64,000 bases of DNA from Rhynchospora pubera (taxonomy: Eukaryota; Streptophyta; Magnoliopsida; Poales; Cyperaceae), in NCBI GenBank assembly GCA_028095005.1, contig CM051462.1, forward strand, positions 121,634,752 through 121,698,751, in the 5' to 3' direction. Shown here piece after piece: positions 36,647 through 47,547 of this stretch (within the stretch, counting starts at the first letter, position 1; each line of letters starts with the position of its first letter). Both the position numbers and the translations under genes were made by a program. Below the pieces are notes generated by a model. The model saw only the letters and a program-made list of their open reading frames with translations, was not told the DNA's origin and did no database searches.

Positions 36647-39600
36647 ATGGAGGAGAATAGGAGTGCGATTCAACCCAGGCGGTTGGATCTGGAGTTTACT
36701 ACCGATAAACTAAACAAGGAGAAACAATGCGTTCTTCACGAAGCTAGATCTGAATCCCAAACCCAGATCGAGCTCTCCACACCTCAGGCACCAGGCGGTG
36801 CAGTTCATCCACCACAACCAGATCTGATGAACGCTGAGCTTCAACACAAGCAAAACGCTGAAACTTCAAGAACACAAACAGTGGTCGGCGATTCAACTAT
36901 GCGACCAGTCACCCTCGAACAGCAAGACAACGATACACCATTAGATCTGGGATCGACAAGAGCAGTGCCAGTTGTGATACACCCGATCTTGCAAGCTGTA
37001 CAATCTCGCGAAGAGTCAGAGAGAACAGCACCAGTTGTGATACACCCGATCTTGCAAGCTATTCAACAACCTCGCGAAGAGCCAAGATTGGAAAGACCCG
37101 AAACATCTACAGCAAAACAGAGAAGCACCACCAATTTAGAGAACCAACGCTCTCTCTCTCAAGCAGATCTCACAAACCTTGTAGAGCAAACACTGCAGGC
37201 AGCCTTCACATCAGTTACTCCAACTCCAACAGTTCAGTTCAATCCACCAAGACCGGAGATCCAGGATCCGCGACAGATGCCAAACGTAACACAACCTCCT
37301 CAGGGTTACGGATATGTCGCTGATCCTCGCCAAAGCGTAGCATGGAGAGCAGGAACACCACAAGTGTACAATGTCGGACAGCCTCCACATATGTTCCAAT
37401 GGCATCCCACGGGATATGTTCACCACACATTACCACAAGCCCACATGACAGACTGGTATCCTCCCCAAAATACTTATGGTTTCCCTAGACCAGAGGCTCC
37501 ATCCACCTATTTCCCTTGGGGCCATCCAGCTCAATGGGGCATACATAATTCGTGGAACACACCTAATCCTTACTCATGGACACGACCACCTCAACAACCC
37601 GAACATCCTAGGCCACAAACTACAAGGCCTCCCGAAAACATCATTCCAACAAACCCAAGTCCATCTCTTGCAGTTCCTGTACCGACATTACCTGCCCCAC
37701 AAGTGAATCAAGAGCCCTTAAGATCTCGAGTGGAAAGAACGAGGGCACCACAAACGGGTGAAGACAGAGAGGTAATGTCGGGAAGAAACTTGAATAATGA
37801 AAGAAGGGAGCGCGAAGAGAAAAGATCCCCTAGGGGCCGTGCGAAAACAAGGCAGCGCCGCGAACATAGTTCAGATAGTGCGCGTGAATCAGAAGGATCA
37901 GGGTCACCACCTGTCGGTGCCCTAGCGAGAAGGTTATACCAAGGAGCGCGGATTGACATGAAAAATTACCCCCATCTTGATAGATATCCGGGAGGAGAAG
38001 CTAAAGATGCTCAAGCTTTTGTGAATAGCTTTCGAGCAATGATGGCCATCACACATGCATCCGACAGGGTGATGTGTTTAGTTTTTCCGACAAGGCTTAC
38101 AGAAAGTGCATGGGAATGGTACTCGCGACTACCCCGAGGGTCAATCCATAGTTTTGATGACCTAACTGACAAGTTTTTGGGAAGATTCGGAGGATTAAGA
38201 GCACCAACCATCAAGTGCACGAGCCTCATGACCCTAAAGCAAGAACCATATGAATCGTCACGAGCATATCTCGCGAGATTCTCGGAAGAGGCATACAAAG
38301 TTTCCGATTTTGATGAGAAACTGGTGCTGGCGGCAGTATTACAAGGTATTCGGAGTAAAAATCTGAGATATGAGCTAATAAAAAAAGATTGTGGATCTTT
38401 TCGAGAATTCAGGGAGTGTGCACAACAAGTGATACAGGCAGAGGAAGATGCAGAACGAATGGGTTGGCAAGATGTCACGGAGCGACGCATCACAACACCG
38501 ACGAGAAGAAGTTGTTCCCCTCTGCCTCAACCTCGCAATGGATCTCCTTCTGGGAGAAGAAGGAATGCAAAGATAATAAAAGGAGCGACATACAAACTCC
38601 ACAATTACAGAAAGACGGGAGAGGCATATGCACCTCTATACTCCACCTACCACATATGTACAGAACCCAGGGAGCGATTGTTCAACGTCATCAAAGATAG
38701 CAAGGAGTTGCAACAACCGGAACCATTGGTAGAAGCAGAGAAGTTTGACAAGTCGGCTTACTGTGATTACCATCGCAGTTCGGGACATCGCACCCGAGAT
38801 TGTTTGAAGCTGAAGGACGAAATAGAAAGGTTAATCCGACATACGCACTTACTAGAGAAATACATTGAGAAAGAAGGAGCCAAGGATAACCGAACTAGAG
38901 AATCTTTCAACAACCAATGGCAACGAAAACCATACAATAACCAATGGAAAAGAACTGACAACCGAAACAACCCGAACAATATTCCCATTCAGAGACAAAA
39001 TGTTCCGAATAAACCTAGAGAAGAAAACAAAGGATCTCCGGTAGTGATGTTCATCGCAGGGGGGGACGCATCTGGCGGCGACAAACCTCATCAACGAGCT
39101 TCATATGCAGATTCGAGAAGATTATCTCAACCTTCGCGTTATGAGATATTTCACTTGCATGCAGAGGGGTCTCTAACTAACACCCGAATATCCTTCGGGC
39201 CTGAAGATTGCGTAGGTGTCCGTTACCCACATGATGATGCCATAGTGTTGATGCTGCGAATACATGGCAGACGTGTCAAAAGGATCTTAGTGGATACAGG
39301 AAGTTCAGCAGATGTGCTATATTTCGACGCGTTACGCCAACTCAATTTAGCCTCATACCCCCTGACTCCGATGGATACACCATTAGTTGGTTTTGCAGGA
39401 GACACTGTGATACCACTTGGGACAATTGATCTGGAAGTTGAGTTCGGGGAACCACCCAACAGTGTAGTATCAAGAGTAAAGTTCATAGTGGTTAATGCAC
39501 CATCTGCATACAATGTGATATTAGGAAGGAAATCTCTGAATGATGTGGGGGCAATCGCTTCGACCAAACACCTCATGATCAAATTCCCCACTAGACTGGG

Positions 39601-41071
39601 AGTAGGTGTGGTAAAAGGTGACCAACAAAAGGCCAGAGAATGTTACCAGGCAGCAGTGATAGATCAAGTAACACAAATAGAGAAGGGAAGTGTTGAGAAA
39701 AAAGTGCGCGTGCCTAGTTCGGGCGCTCCGGGGGAAGATGTGGAAGAGGTAGAGCTGAGTGAGGGAATAACTACTAAACTGGGGACAGCGCTCGGGGCCA
39801 AGGATAGAGAATTAGTGAAGGACTGTCTTAAAAGAAACCAAGAGATTTTTGTCGCTGAAGGAGGGCAAATGCCGGGTATTAAGAGGGAGATTGCGGAACA
39901 CAAAATCAAGCTCTTCCCACATGCCAGACCAGTGCATCAAAAGAAAAGGAAGTTCGGACCCGAACGTAGAACGATAATTGAGGAGGAGGTGCAAAGGTTA
40001 CTCGCAGCCGGGTTTATTCGCGAGGTCAAATGCCCTGCTTGGTTAGCCAATCCAGTGGTGGTTCCGAAACCTAACAACAAGTGGAGAGTATGCATTGATT
40101 TCACTGACCTCAACAAAGCCTGTCCAAAAGATCCTTTCCCACTGCCGAACATTGATGCACTAGTGGATTCGACGGCGGGTTTTTCTCACTTGAGCATTGT
40201 CGATGCCAACGCGGGATATCATCAGATTAAAATGTGTATCGAAGATGAAGAAAAAACCAGTTTCCTTACAGAAAAGGGGATCTATTGTTACAAGGTCATG
40301 CCTTTTGGTCTGAAGAATGCAGGAGCAGAATATCAAAGAATGGTGAACAAGTTGTTTCAAGGAGAAATTGGGAAGATTATGGAGGCATATGTCGATGACA
40401 TGGTGATCAAAAGCTGTTCGGGGGAAGAACATGTGCAACATTTGGAAAGAGTGTTCGCGAAAATGAAAGAAGTCGGAATGCGATTAAACCCAAAGAAGAG
40501 TTTTTTCTGTCTCGGAAGTGGAAAGTTTTTAGGGTTTATCGTGTCCGAAAGAGGCATAGAAGTCCATCCGAGCAAGTGCCAAGCGATCGCGAACATGGAA
40601 CCACCAAAAACAGTCAAAGAGGTGCAAGAATTAACTGGGCGAATAGCTGCCCTAAACAGATTCATTTCAAAGTCAGCCGAAGTATGTCAACCTTTTTTCC
40701 AAACAATCAGGAAAAACAAGAAGTTCCAATGGACAGTGGAATGTCAAGATGCCTTTGAAAAGATAAAAGAATACTTAGCCACACCACCGACAATCAGTAG
40801 ACCTGTGAAAGGGGAAACTCTATATCTTTATGTGGCAACTTCCGAAACGGCTGTGAGTGCAGCCCTCATCAGGATTGAAGAAAACCAACAAAAACCTGTC
40901 TATTTCGTGTCTCGCATTCTGCGAGATGCTGAGATAAGATACCCTCCTGTTGAAAAAGTAGCGTTCGCGGTCATGATAGCGTCCAGGAAACTCAAACCGT
41001 ATTTTCAGGCACACCCATCAAAGTGCTCACCGACATGCCTCTCCGAAAAGCTTTGGGACAGCTTGATGTAG
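36647..41071 (+). CDS. Tat-type Gag-protease-reverse transcriptase (frame 1 of broken pol)
   Basis: 1474 codons from the ATG 61 bp after the LTR. The first ~400 residues are P/Q-rich with two copies of PVVIHPILQA. The retrotransposon gag domain lies at about 440-590 (TESAWEWYSRLP, FLGRFGG). A zinc knuckle of the Tat form CX2HX4HX4C (CDYHRSSGHRTRDC) is near 704. Protease has ILVDTGSSADVLY near 882. Reverse transcriptase spans about 1100-1290, with YVDD near 1248, followed by the start of RNase H. The frame then runs into an out-of-register tail at about 41018 and stops at 41071, inside RNase H. All catalytic motifs upstream look intact. It is transposon-encoded, with no host function implied. 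Confidence 0.93.
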   Translation: MEENRSAIQPRRLDLEFTTDKLNKEKQCVLHEARSESQTQIELSTPQAPGGAVHPPQPDLMNAELQHKQNAETSRTQTVVGDSTMRPVTLEQQDNDTPLDLGSTRAVPVVIHPILQAVQSREESERTAPVVIHPILQAIQQPREEPRLERPETSTAKQRSTTNLENQRSLSQADLTNLVEQTLQAAFTSVTPTPTVQFNPPRPEIQDPRQMPNVTQPPQGYGYVADPRQSVAWRAGTPQVYNVGQPPHMFQWHPTGYVHHTLPQAHMTDWYPPQNTYGFPRPEAPSTYFPWGHPAQWGIHNSWNTPNPYSWTRPPQQPEHPRPQTTRPPENIIPTNPSPSLAVPVPTLPAPQVNQEPLRSRVERTRAPQTGEDREVMSGRNLNNERREREEKRSPRGRAKTRQRREHSSDSARESEGSGSPPVGALARRLYQGARIDMKNYPHLDRYPGGEAKDAQAFVNSFRAMMAITHASDRVMCLVFPTRLTESAWEWYSRLPRGSIHSFDDLTDKFLGRFGGLRAPTIKCTSLMTLKQEPYESSRAYLARFSEEAYKVSDFDEKLVLAAVLQGIRSKNLRYELIKKDCGSFREFRECAQQVIQAEEDAERMGWQDVTERRITTPTRRSCSPLPQPRNGSPSGRRRNAKIIKGATYKLHNYRKTGEAYAPLYSTYHICTEPRERLFNVIKDSKELQQPEPLVEAEKFDKSAYCDYHRSSGHRTRDCLKLKDEIERLIRHTHLLEKYIEKEGAKDNRTRESFNNQWQRKPYNNQWKRTDNRNNPNNIPIQRQNVPNKPREENKGSPVVMFIAGGDASGGDKPHQRASYADSRRLSQPSRYEIFHLHAEGSLTNTRISFGPEDCVGVRYPHDDAIVLMLRIHGRRVKRILVDTGSSADVLYFDALRQLNLASYPLTPMDTPLVGFAGDTVIPLGTIDLEVEFGEPPNSVVSRVKFIVVNAPSAYNVILGRKSLNDVGAIASTKHLMIKFPTRLGVGVVKGDQQKARECYQAAVIDQVTQIEKGSVEKKVRVPSSGAPGEDVEEVELSEGITTKLGTALGAKDRELVKDCLKRNQEIFVAEGGQMPGIKREIAEHKIKLFPHARPVHQKKRKFGPERRTIIEEEVQRLLAAGFIREVKCPAWLANPVVVPKPNNKWRVCIDFTDLNKACPKDPFPLPNIDALVDSTAGFSHLSIVDANAGYHQIKMCIEDEEKTSFLTEKGIYCYKVMPFGLKNAGAEYQRMVNKLFQGEIGKIMEAYVDDMVIKSCSGEEHVQHLERVFAKMKEVGMRLNPKKSFFCLGSGKFLGFIVSERGIEVHPSKCQAIANMEPPKTVKEVQELTGRIAALNRFISKSAEVCQPFFQTIRKNKKFQWTVECQDAFEKIKEYLATPPTISRPVKGETLYLYVATSETAVSAALIRIEENQQKPVYFVSRILRDAEIRYPPVEKVAFAVMIASRKLKPYFQAHPSKCSPTCLSEKLWDSLM

Positions 41072-42924
41072 CAGGGCGGATGTTAAAATGGGCAGTAGAG
41101 TTGTCCGAATATGATGTGAGTTTCGAACCAAGGACAGCATACAAAGGACAAATTCTTGCCGACTTCATAGTTGAGTGCACAGCTAGACAAACTGAAAATC
41201 CCAAGGAAGAAGTGTGGGAAGTTTTCGTGGATGGGGCAGCTTCTGAGAAGGGTTCGGGTGTTGGCGTTGAAATAAAAGGTCCGAAAGGCGAGAAATTTCA
41301 TTATGCGATACATTTGACATTCGAGGTATCCAACAATGTCGCAGAATATGAGGCGTTGCTGGCGGGTATGCGACTTATGGAGGCAATCGGAGCAAGAAGT
41401 GTGCGTTTCTACATGGATTCGCAGCTGGTAGTAAACCAGATCAAAGGAGAATATGCAGCAATAAATGAAAGGCTAGCCCTATACTTGGAGAAGGTGAAAA
41501 CAGTGTTAGCTGCCTTTGAAAGTGCTTCTGTAGAGTACGTGCCACGGACTCAAAATGAAACAGCAGATGCTCTGTCTAAAATTGCTAAAGAAAGCGATTT
41601 AGATCGAGAAAAACCCATTATTATGTTGGAAGTGCCACATCCCAGCATTGATGTTCTCGCATTCGAAGTGTATATCGTGGAGGCAGGAAAGGAATGGTAT
41701 GCTTTGCTATGGAATTTTCTCAAAGAAGGAAAACTCCCAGAAGATGACAAGGTTGCCCGAAAAGTCAAGCGGTGGGCTCTCGAATTCACTATCCGAGATG
41801 GTCTATTATTAAAAAAAGGATACGGAATACCCTGGCTCACATGTGTTGGGAGAGCAAAAGCGGACGAAATTATTGCCGAAGTGCACGAAGGGATATGCGG
41901 TAGCCATCAAGGAATAACTTCGCTAGGAAGGAGGATCGTTAGAGCAGGGTTTTACTGGCCTTCCTTGAAGAAAGATGTCGAGACATATGTTCGCAGATGT
42001 GAAAAATGCCAATTTCACGCCCGCATACCAAGACAACCACCTCATCCGATGCAATACATCTCCAGTTCATGGCCGTTCGATGTGTGGGGGTTAGATTTGT
42101 TGGGGCTTTTTCCTCAAGGACAAGGAAATGTTAAATTCCTAGTGGTGGCAGTGGAATATTTCACCAAATGGATCGAAGCAAAACCCTTGGCAACCATCAC
42201 GTCCCAAAAAATAGTGGACTTCGCGAGACACCAGATCGTGTATAGATATGGGATCCCACATACCTTCATCTCCGACAATGGTACACAGTTCACTGGTGCT
42301 CCATTCCAGGATTTTTGCAAAGGACTAGGCATCCGATCGTGCACCTCCTCGGTCTGTCATCCCCAATCTAATGGTTTAGCTGAGGTTTCCAACCGAACTA
42401 TATTGGAAGGACTGAAGAGAAAAATTGAAGGCAGCAAAAATACGTGGCCTGAGTATCTCGATGAAATCTTATGGGCCTACCGTACCACACCTCGCTCTTC
42501 CACAGGCCGTTCACCTTTTTCCATGATTTATGGAATGGAGGCTGTTACACCTATGGAAGCAGTACACCCCACTTTGAGAACGAAGTCATATACTTGGGAG
42601 AAGAATGGAACTCGAAGGGAAGAAGATTTGGAGACCATTTACGAGTTGAGGGAGGAAGCTCGAGTGAAGATGGAAGAGTATCAGAGAAGAATGCGAAGGG
42701 GTTTCGATAGGAAAGTCGCTCCCAAACATTTCCAACCAGGTGATTGGGTGCTTAGGAAGATCGAAGCCACAGGTAAACAAGTGGGGAAACTTGATCCCGC
42801 ATGGGAAGGCCCATTCGAGATCATCAAGTCTATTGAAGGCAGGGCTTACCATCTCAGGGATATGAGAGGCAAGCGCATTCCAAATGCTTGGAACGCTGCC
42901 CATCTCAGAAAGTTTTACACTTAG
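41023..42924 (+). CDS. Tat-type second RNase H and integrase (frame 2 of broken pol)
   Basis: Continues the polyprotein in a different frame. No ATG is needed at its start, and the first in-frame codon listed (GTG 41023) is not a real initiator. After the end of the first RNase H comes a second, archaeal-type RNase H (VFVDGAASEKG near residue 67, AEYEALL, YMDSQLVVNQI, ETADALSKIA near 182) that is diagnostic of the Tat group. The integrase zinc domain follows at about 287-330 (HEGICGSHQG...CEKCQFH). The DDE core has Asp near 357 (WGLDLLG), Asp near 416 (ISDNGTQF) and Glu near 454 (GLAEVSNR). The C-terminus ends AAHLRKFYT without a chromodomain. Confidence 0.92.
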   Translation: MLTDMPLRKALGQLDVAGRMLKWAVELSEYDVSFEPRTAYKGQILADFIVECTARQTENPKEEVWEVFVDGAASEKGSGVGVEIKGPKGEKFHYAIHLTFEVSNNVAEYEALLAGMRLMEAIGARSVRFYMDSQLVVNQIKGEYAAINERLALYLEKVKTVLAAFESASVEYVPRTQNETADALSKIAKESDLDREKPIIMLEVPHPSIDVLAFEVYIVEAGKEWYALLWNFLKEGKLPEDDKVARKVKRWALEFTIRDGLLLKKGYGIPWLTCVGRAKADEIIAEVHEGICGSHQGITSLGRRIVRAGFYWPSLKKDVETYVRRCEKCQFHARIPRQPPHPMQYISSSWPFDVWGLDLLGLFPQGQGNVKFLVVAVEYFTKWIEAKPLATITSQKIVDFARHQIVYRYGIPHTFISDNGTQFTGAPFQDFCKGLGIRSCTSSVCHPQSNGLAEVSNRTILEGLKRKIEGSKNTWPEYLDEILWAYRTTPRSSTGRSPFSMIYGMEAVTPMEAVHPTLRTKSYTWEKNGTRREEDLETIYELREEARVKMEEYQRRMRRGFDRKVAPKHFQPGDWVLRKIEATGKQVGKLDPAWEGPFEIIKSIEGRAYHLRDMRGKRIPNAWNAAHLRKFYT

Positions 42925-43242
42925 GAAGGATAAAAGTCGACCAATATCGTAGCCGGTCTCTTCGTGTCCGAGTTGTTTTCTACGTTTTCGTTTCTTATGA
43001 TTGTTAGGGATAAAAAATAGGAACCAGACCAATATCGTAGTCGGTCTATTCATATCCGAGTTGTTTGTTTTCGTTTTTTTTGTTATGGATAAAAACAACC
43101 AGACCAGTATCGTAGTCAGGTCTTTTTTATTCTTAGATGGGGTATTGAAGGCCCTTGTATCTTAACATAATGTTGGTTTATAAATGAAGACAGTTTGTTT
43201 TCTATTGGATTCTCGCGAGCTTCTAATAACAAAAAAAAAAAA

Positions 43243-44104
43243 AAGTCGTGACCCTCCTCGAGAAAATTCTCGGAGTAAGCGCATAAAAAAAAAAAAGTCG
43301 TGACCCTCCTCGAGAGAATTCTCGGAGTAAGCGCATAAAAAAAAAAAAAAAAGTCGTGACCCTCCTCGAGAGAATTCTCGGAGTAAGCGCATAAAAAAAA
43401 AAAAAGTCGTGACCCTCCTCGAGAGAATTCTCGGAGTAAGCGCATAAAAAAAAAAAGTTGTGACCCTCCTCGAGAGAATTCTCGGAGTAAGCGCATAAAA
43501 AATAATAATAATAATAATAAAGTCGTGACCCTCCTCGAGAGAATTCTCGGAGTAAGCGCATGAAAAAATAAAGTCGTGACCCTCCTCGAGAGAATTCTCG
43601 GAGTAAGCGCATGAAAAAAAAAAAAAAAAAAATCGTGACCCTCCTCGAGAGAATTCTCGGAGTAAGCGCATAAAAAAAAGTCGTGACCCTCCTCGAGAGA
43701 ATTCTCGGAGTAAGCGCATAAAAAAAATAATAATAATAAAGTCGTGACCCTCCTCGAGAGAATTCTCGGAGTAAGCGCATGAAAAAATAAAGTCGTGACC
43801 CTCCTCGAGAGAATTCTCGGAGTAAGCGCATGAAAAAATAAAGTCGTGACCCTCCTCGAGAGAATTCTCGGAGTAAGCGCATGAAAAAAATAAAGTCGTG
43901 ACCCTTCTCGAGAGAATTCTCGGAGTAAGCGCATGAAAAAATAAAGTCGTGACCCTCCTCGAGAGAATTCTCGGAGTAAGCGCATGAAAAAATAAAGTCG
44001 TGACCCTTCTCGAGAGAATTCTCGGAGTAAGCGCATGAAAAAATAAAGTCGTGACCCTCCTCGAGAGAATTCTCGGAGTAAGCGCATAAAAAAAAAATAT
44101 AAAG
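43243..44104 (+). repeat. Tandem array 1: 16 copies of a ~50-65-bp unit in the retroelement
   Basis: Each unit has a constant core GTCGTGACCCTCCTCGAG then AGAATTCTCGGAGTAAGCGC, and a variable A/TAA microsatellite spacer. The core includes the palindromes CTCGAG and GAGAATTCTC. I count 16 copies; copies 13 and 15 read CCCTTCTC. Length variation is almost all in the spacer. The array lies between integrase and the antisense gene, 3' of the latter. Open frames across it on the minus strand are a by-product of the repeat. Confidence 0.93.
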
Positions 44105-44689
44105 TCGGAAAAAGCCGACAAATAACTGTACTTTGTTTGTACTTGGAAATAAAGACAAAACTGGGCAAATCTGACAATAAATGCTGACATTTAATACAGT
44201 TAGTTGGCAGTTAGCTGATAAAAAGCTATAAATAGAACCCATCGTCTTCCCCAAAGGAGGCACCAGAACACGTTCACTAAGCTTGAAGTCAACAATGGCG
44301 AAAAGAAAGAAAAAGAAAAATAAAATATATCCCACTAAGATAAAAGGAAATTTAGGAGGATAGCTGAGAAGGAATCGGAGATTTAGGTGGATAGCTGATG
44401 TAAAGCAAAATACTCGCATCAGATATTCACCAATCTTCGGTTCCGAACATCCCCGAAACACCTGAATCCAGTGAATTCAGGAGCAGCTTTGTTATCTCAG
44501 TCGTTCCGAATCCAATGGATCGAGTTTGTTTCGGGTGATGGAAGTCTCCCCAGACTTAGGAGATTGGTTCCTAAGTCTGGGAAGATTTATTAACTAGCCC
44601 GGGGTTGTTAGTGTTAGATGACCAAAATCACTTCTTTCTGAGGATTGTCCGCGAGTATATACAGAAAGAAAGTCAAGAAGAATTATCCT

Positions 44690-45020
44690 CGGTGCAGTTA
44701 GCAATAGTTAGAAAATATTTTTCCTTGAGAATGTCTCGGAGTTAAATATACTTTTTATTTTCCTTGAGAATGTATCTCGGAATTAATGTTTTTTGTTTCC
44801 TTAAGAATGTATTTCGGAGTTAGTGCATTGAGAATGTATCTCGGAACTAATATATGTTTGTTTCCTTAAGAATGTATTTCGGAGTTAGTGCATTGAGAAT
44901 GTATCTCGGAACTAATATATGTTTGTTTCCTTGAGAATGTATCTCGGAGTTAATGCATCTTTATTTTTATTATTCCTTAGGAATGTATTTCGGAGTTAGT
45001 ATACTTGTTAATTTTGAGAA
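44690..45020 (+). repeat. Imperfect ~60-bp repeats (GAATGTATYTCGGA)
   Basis: The phrase CCTTRAGAATGTATYTCGGAGTTA recurs about eight times with drift and variable AT spacers. CTCGGAGT is shared with array 1, so the two arrays may have a common origin. Confidence 0.75.
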
Positions 45021-45247
45021 CAAATCTCGAAACTATGCTGCAGAGGATATATCCAGGTGTGGTAAACATCTCGCAAAAAAAAAAAAAAAAATATAATAGT
45101 AGTTAGCAGAGAATAGAGATAATTAAGGCAAAAGAAGTCGCGATTTTCACTTCAGACAAAGCATCATATTACATCATCACATCACAAAAACCTTAATTCG
45201 CTTGACCCCAACTATACCTAAAAAAACATAATAGAAATACTAGCCTA

Positions 45248-47542
45248 TCAAGATCCCGAATTATCTTCGTCATCTACAGGCTTCGGAACATCTGCGGGCC
45301 AAGGCACTTGTTCTTCAGGCCATGGATATCGCGGAGCAAACATCTCTCCCAACACATCAATGGTACCCGATAACACATTTCCATCCGGGCCTAAAAGTCG
45401 ATCATCAGAACGGCGCCAGCTACACTCAGCAACGGGAGGAAGATGCGGAACTTCATTAGCTGCAAGAAGGCCAAACTCTTCGTCCGTAATCGGATAGGAC
45501 CATTGGAGCCCGCGACACACCCGAAGTAAAACATTTCTGAGAACTGACGCCGACTGCATCCCAGCAGCCCTTTTGAAAGCACGAGAACGAAGGAAAGAAG
45601 GAAGAAGTTCATCAAAAAGCTTATACTTGTCATCTTGAGACAACTCGGCCGCCCCAGCAAGAAGAGAATTCTCCACTGATAGTTTTGTCACTTCATCCTT
45701 GAGTATCTCCGAGATGTTCTCGGACTTCTGCCTTCTACTTGTTTCTTCTGCCAACTCCTTCCGAGTAGAAGTCAGAAGACCTACGACTTGGTCTTTTTGT
45801 CTCAAGGATGAATCCAATTTTAGAAGTAGTAAATGCCTCAGCCGCTCGAAATCCTCCAATTTCTTGGCCTGCTCGGTATTTTCCTTCAGAAGATTCTGAG
45901 CGAACAGTACAATGAATTTGTTAGAGTCAACATAGTTGTGAGTCATAGAATGCCAGTCCTTATATTGCTGGTCGTGTTCAACATGTAAATTTTGTACCTT
46001 TGACTTCTCCTTCGCCAACTCTACTTCCAAAGAAGCAATGCGAGCTTCTTGAGCAGAAAAGATCGCTCGAAGCTCTGCCAAGCAATGAGTTAACTGAGAA
46101 GATGAAGGAGATACAGGGTTCAGAGTAACAACAGCTGCATCCAGGTGAGATCTCAGAGAACTCACAGGCATTTGAAGAGGAGTAGAAGCAGAATGCATCA
46201 GGTCTTCATTCTCCAAAGGAAAAGATCGAGCAGGGGTTGGAGGACAAGAACGAGCTGAACCCTCCGAAATCTGATGAGAGGGAACAGGTTCTGGAATGAT
46301 TTCGAGAACAAATTCTGAAGTAGGCTCCGAAGCAGGGGGAATCACGACTTTGGATGAACAAGGTTTTGGCAAACGAGGGGGAACCACGAACAACTCATCG
46401 TCGGAGACATCAACAGTTGCTTTTTCTAGAGGGTGAGAGGATGCCTCCAGGGAAGGTCGGGTGTGAGAAGGACCCTTTTCACTAGTTGTACTCCCAGCCC
46501 CTTTCAGCGAGAGACCTGCTTCTGACACCACAGGATGTGACACTTCGGCAGGCCCAACATCTCGTCGCGCTTTCTTTTGGCCACGCTCAGAAGCAGTAGT
46601 AGAACCAACTCCCCTTTTTAAGACCTTCGGTGGGGCTGCGGGGGGAATAACAGTTTCAACTCCGAGATGTATTGGAGATTCTTCCTCTAGAGAAGTCCCG
46701 TTGAAAACCAAGCGAATTGGACCTTCGGTTTTGATGACCGAGTCCAATTTGAGAAGAAAGGCGTATTCTTCTACAGTGGGAGGATCAATGGAGACACCAT
46801 TGAAGCTGTCGGTGTCTTTATTCCATTTCTTGGTAATCCCGAATACATCCAAATAAGGTTGACGAAGATAACAAAAGTGAGTTTCCCAATTGTCGAGTTT
46901 CTTGACCTTCCCGAACAAGACCATGTTCACTTTGTTCCGAACGGTACAAAGGTCCCCAGCTTTTGAAAATCCAAAGTAATGCCCGAACATCCGCAAGGAA
47001 GCTGTCATTCCTTCAAAACCCATAGCCAAAGAAAATAAAGTCACCACGGTCTCGAAGGATCTAATGATGCACCAGGCGTTGGGGTGAAGTTGTCCAGGAG
47101 CAATCTCGAGAAGTGAGAGGATGTCGATCACGAATTGAGTAAGAGGAACTTTGAAACCACACCTTGATAAAGGTTTGAAAAGAACTGCCCCCTTTTCTTC
47201 GTCGTAAGGTCGATCATCTGGGGCTGCAGCTTCTAAAGCATCCTTCTCAGTAAGGCCAATCTGGCAAGAAAAGGCGTACAAAGACTTCTCGCTCCAAGGT
47301 TGAGACTGAAAGGTAGGCGTCTTCTTGAATACTTCATCAAGAGGACGAGAAGTGCGACGGAAGACCTCCTTTCTGGGAGCCACTCGACCTTTCCCCTTTT
47401 CGGGATCCCGAACAGGTGAGGAAGTGTCGACTTCCAGGTTTCCCTCAGTTGAGGGGTGAACAACCATCTGTCGTTCCGAATTGGTAGATTTTCCTGGGGC
47501 ATCTGAAGATGGAACTTGTGGCTTAGAACTGCTTGAAGCCAT
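45248..47542 (-). CDS. Antisense gene of Tat element, PF04195-like plant transposon protein (764 aa)
   Basis: Runs opposite to gag-pol. The chosen start gives MASSSSKPQVPSSDAPGK; an in-frame ATG seven codons upstream lies before a good splice acceptor and is probably intronic. Residues ~100-290 carry the block FKVPLTQFVIDILSLLEIAP then GQLHPNAWCIIRSFE and a FGHYFGF segment. This matches the 'putative gypsy-type transposon' family (Pfam PF04195) known from antisense ORFs in Tat elements. The middle is Ser/Pro-rich and acidic; the last third (~510-680) is a predicted coiled coil. An intact 764-codon frame in a young element suggests it is kept by selection. Molecular function unknown. Confidence 0.85.
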   Translation of the reverse strand: MASSSSKPQVPSSDAPGKSTNSERQMVVHPSTEGNLEVDTSSPVRDPEKGKGRVAPRKEVFRRTSRPLDEVFKKTPTFQSQPWSEKSLYAFSCQIGLTEKDALEAAAPDDRPYDEEKGAVLFKPLSRCGFKVPLTQFVIDILSLLEIAPGQLHPNAWCIIRSFETVVTLFSLAMGFEGMTASLRMFGHYFGFSKAGDLCTVRNKVNMVLFGKVKKLDNWETHFCYLRQPYLDVFGITKKWNKDTDSFNGVSIDPPTVEEYAFLLKLDSVIKTEGPIRLVFNGTSLEEESPIHLGVETVIPPAAPPKVLKRGVGSTTASERGQKKARRDVGPAEVSHPVVSEAGLSLKGAGSTTSEKGPSHTRPSLEASSHPLEKATVDVSDDELFVVPPRLPKPCSSKVVIPPASEPTSEFVLEIIPEPVPSHQISEGSARSCPPTPARSFPLENEDLMHSASTPLQMPVSSLRSHLDAAVVTLNPVSPSSSQLTHCLAELRAIFSAQEARIASLEVELAKEKSKVQNLHVEHDQQYKDWHSMTHNYVDSNKFIVLFAQNLLKENTEQAKKLEDFERLRHLLLLKLDSSLRQKDQVVGLLTSTRKELAEETSRRQKSENISEILKDEVTKLSVENSLLAGAAELSQDDKYKLFDELLPSFLRSRAFKRAAGMQSASVLRNVLLRVCRGLQWSYPITDEEFGLLAANEVPHLPPVAECSWRRSDDRLLGPDGNVLSGTIDVLGEMFAPRYPWPEEQVPWPADVPKPVDDEDNSGS

Positions 47543-47547
47543 AGAAA

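Noticed and set aside
37211..40665. Antisense open frames opposite gag-pol
   Set aside because: Shadows of the gag-pol frame. They have no relation to the real antisense gene at 45.2-47.5 kb.
41000..41075. Programmed ribosomal frameshift in pol
   Set aside because: There is no slippery heptamer, and the site lies within RNase H rather than at gag-pol; a one-base lesion is simpler. Kept only as something to verify.
43250..44090. Cloning-vector contamination suggested by repeated CTCGAG and GAATTC sites
   Set aside because: The sites belong to one repeated plant retroelement unit with natural drift; no vector backbone is present.
43116..44461. Three long minus-strand open frames with MRLLREFSRGGS-type repeats
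   Set aside because: Produced by the stop-free tandem array with A/TAA spacers. All three frames are open over the same units, so this is not a gene.
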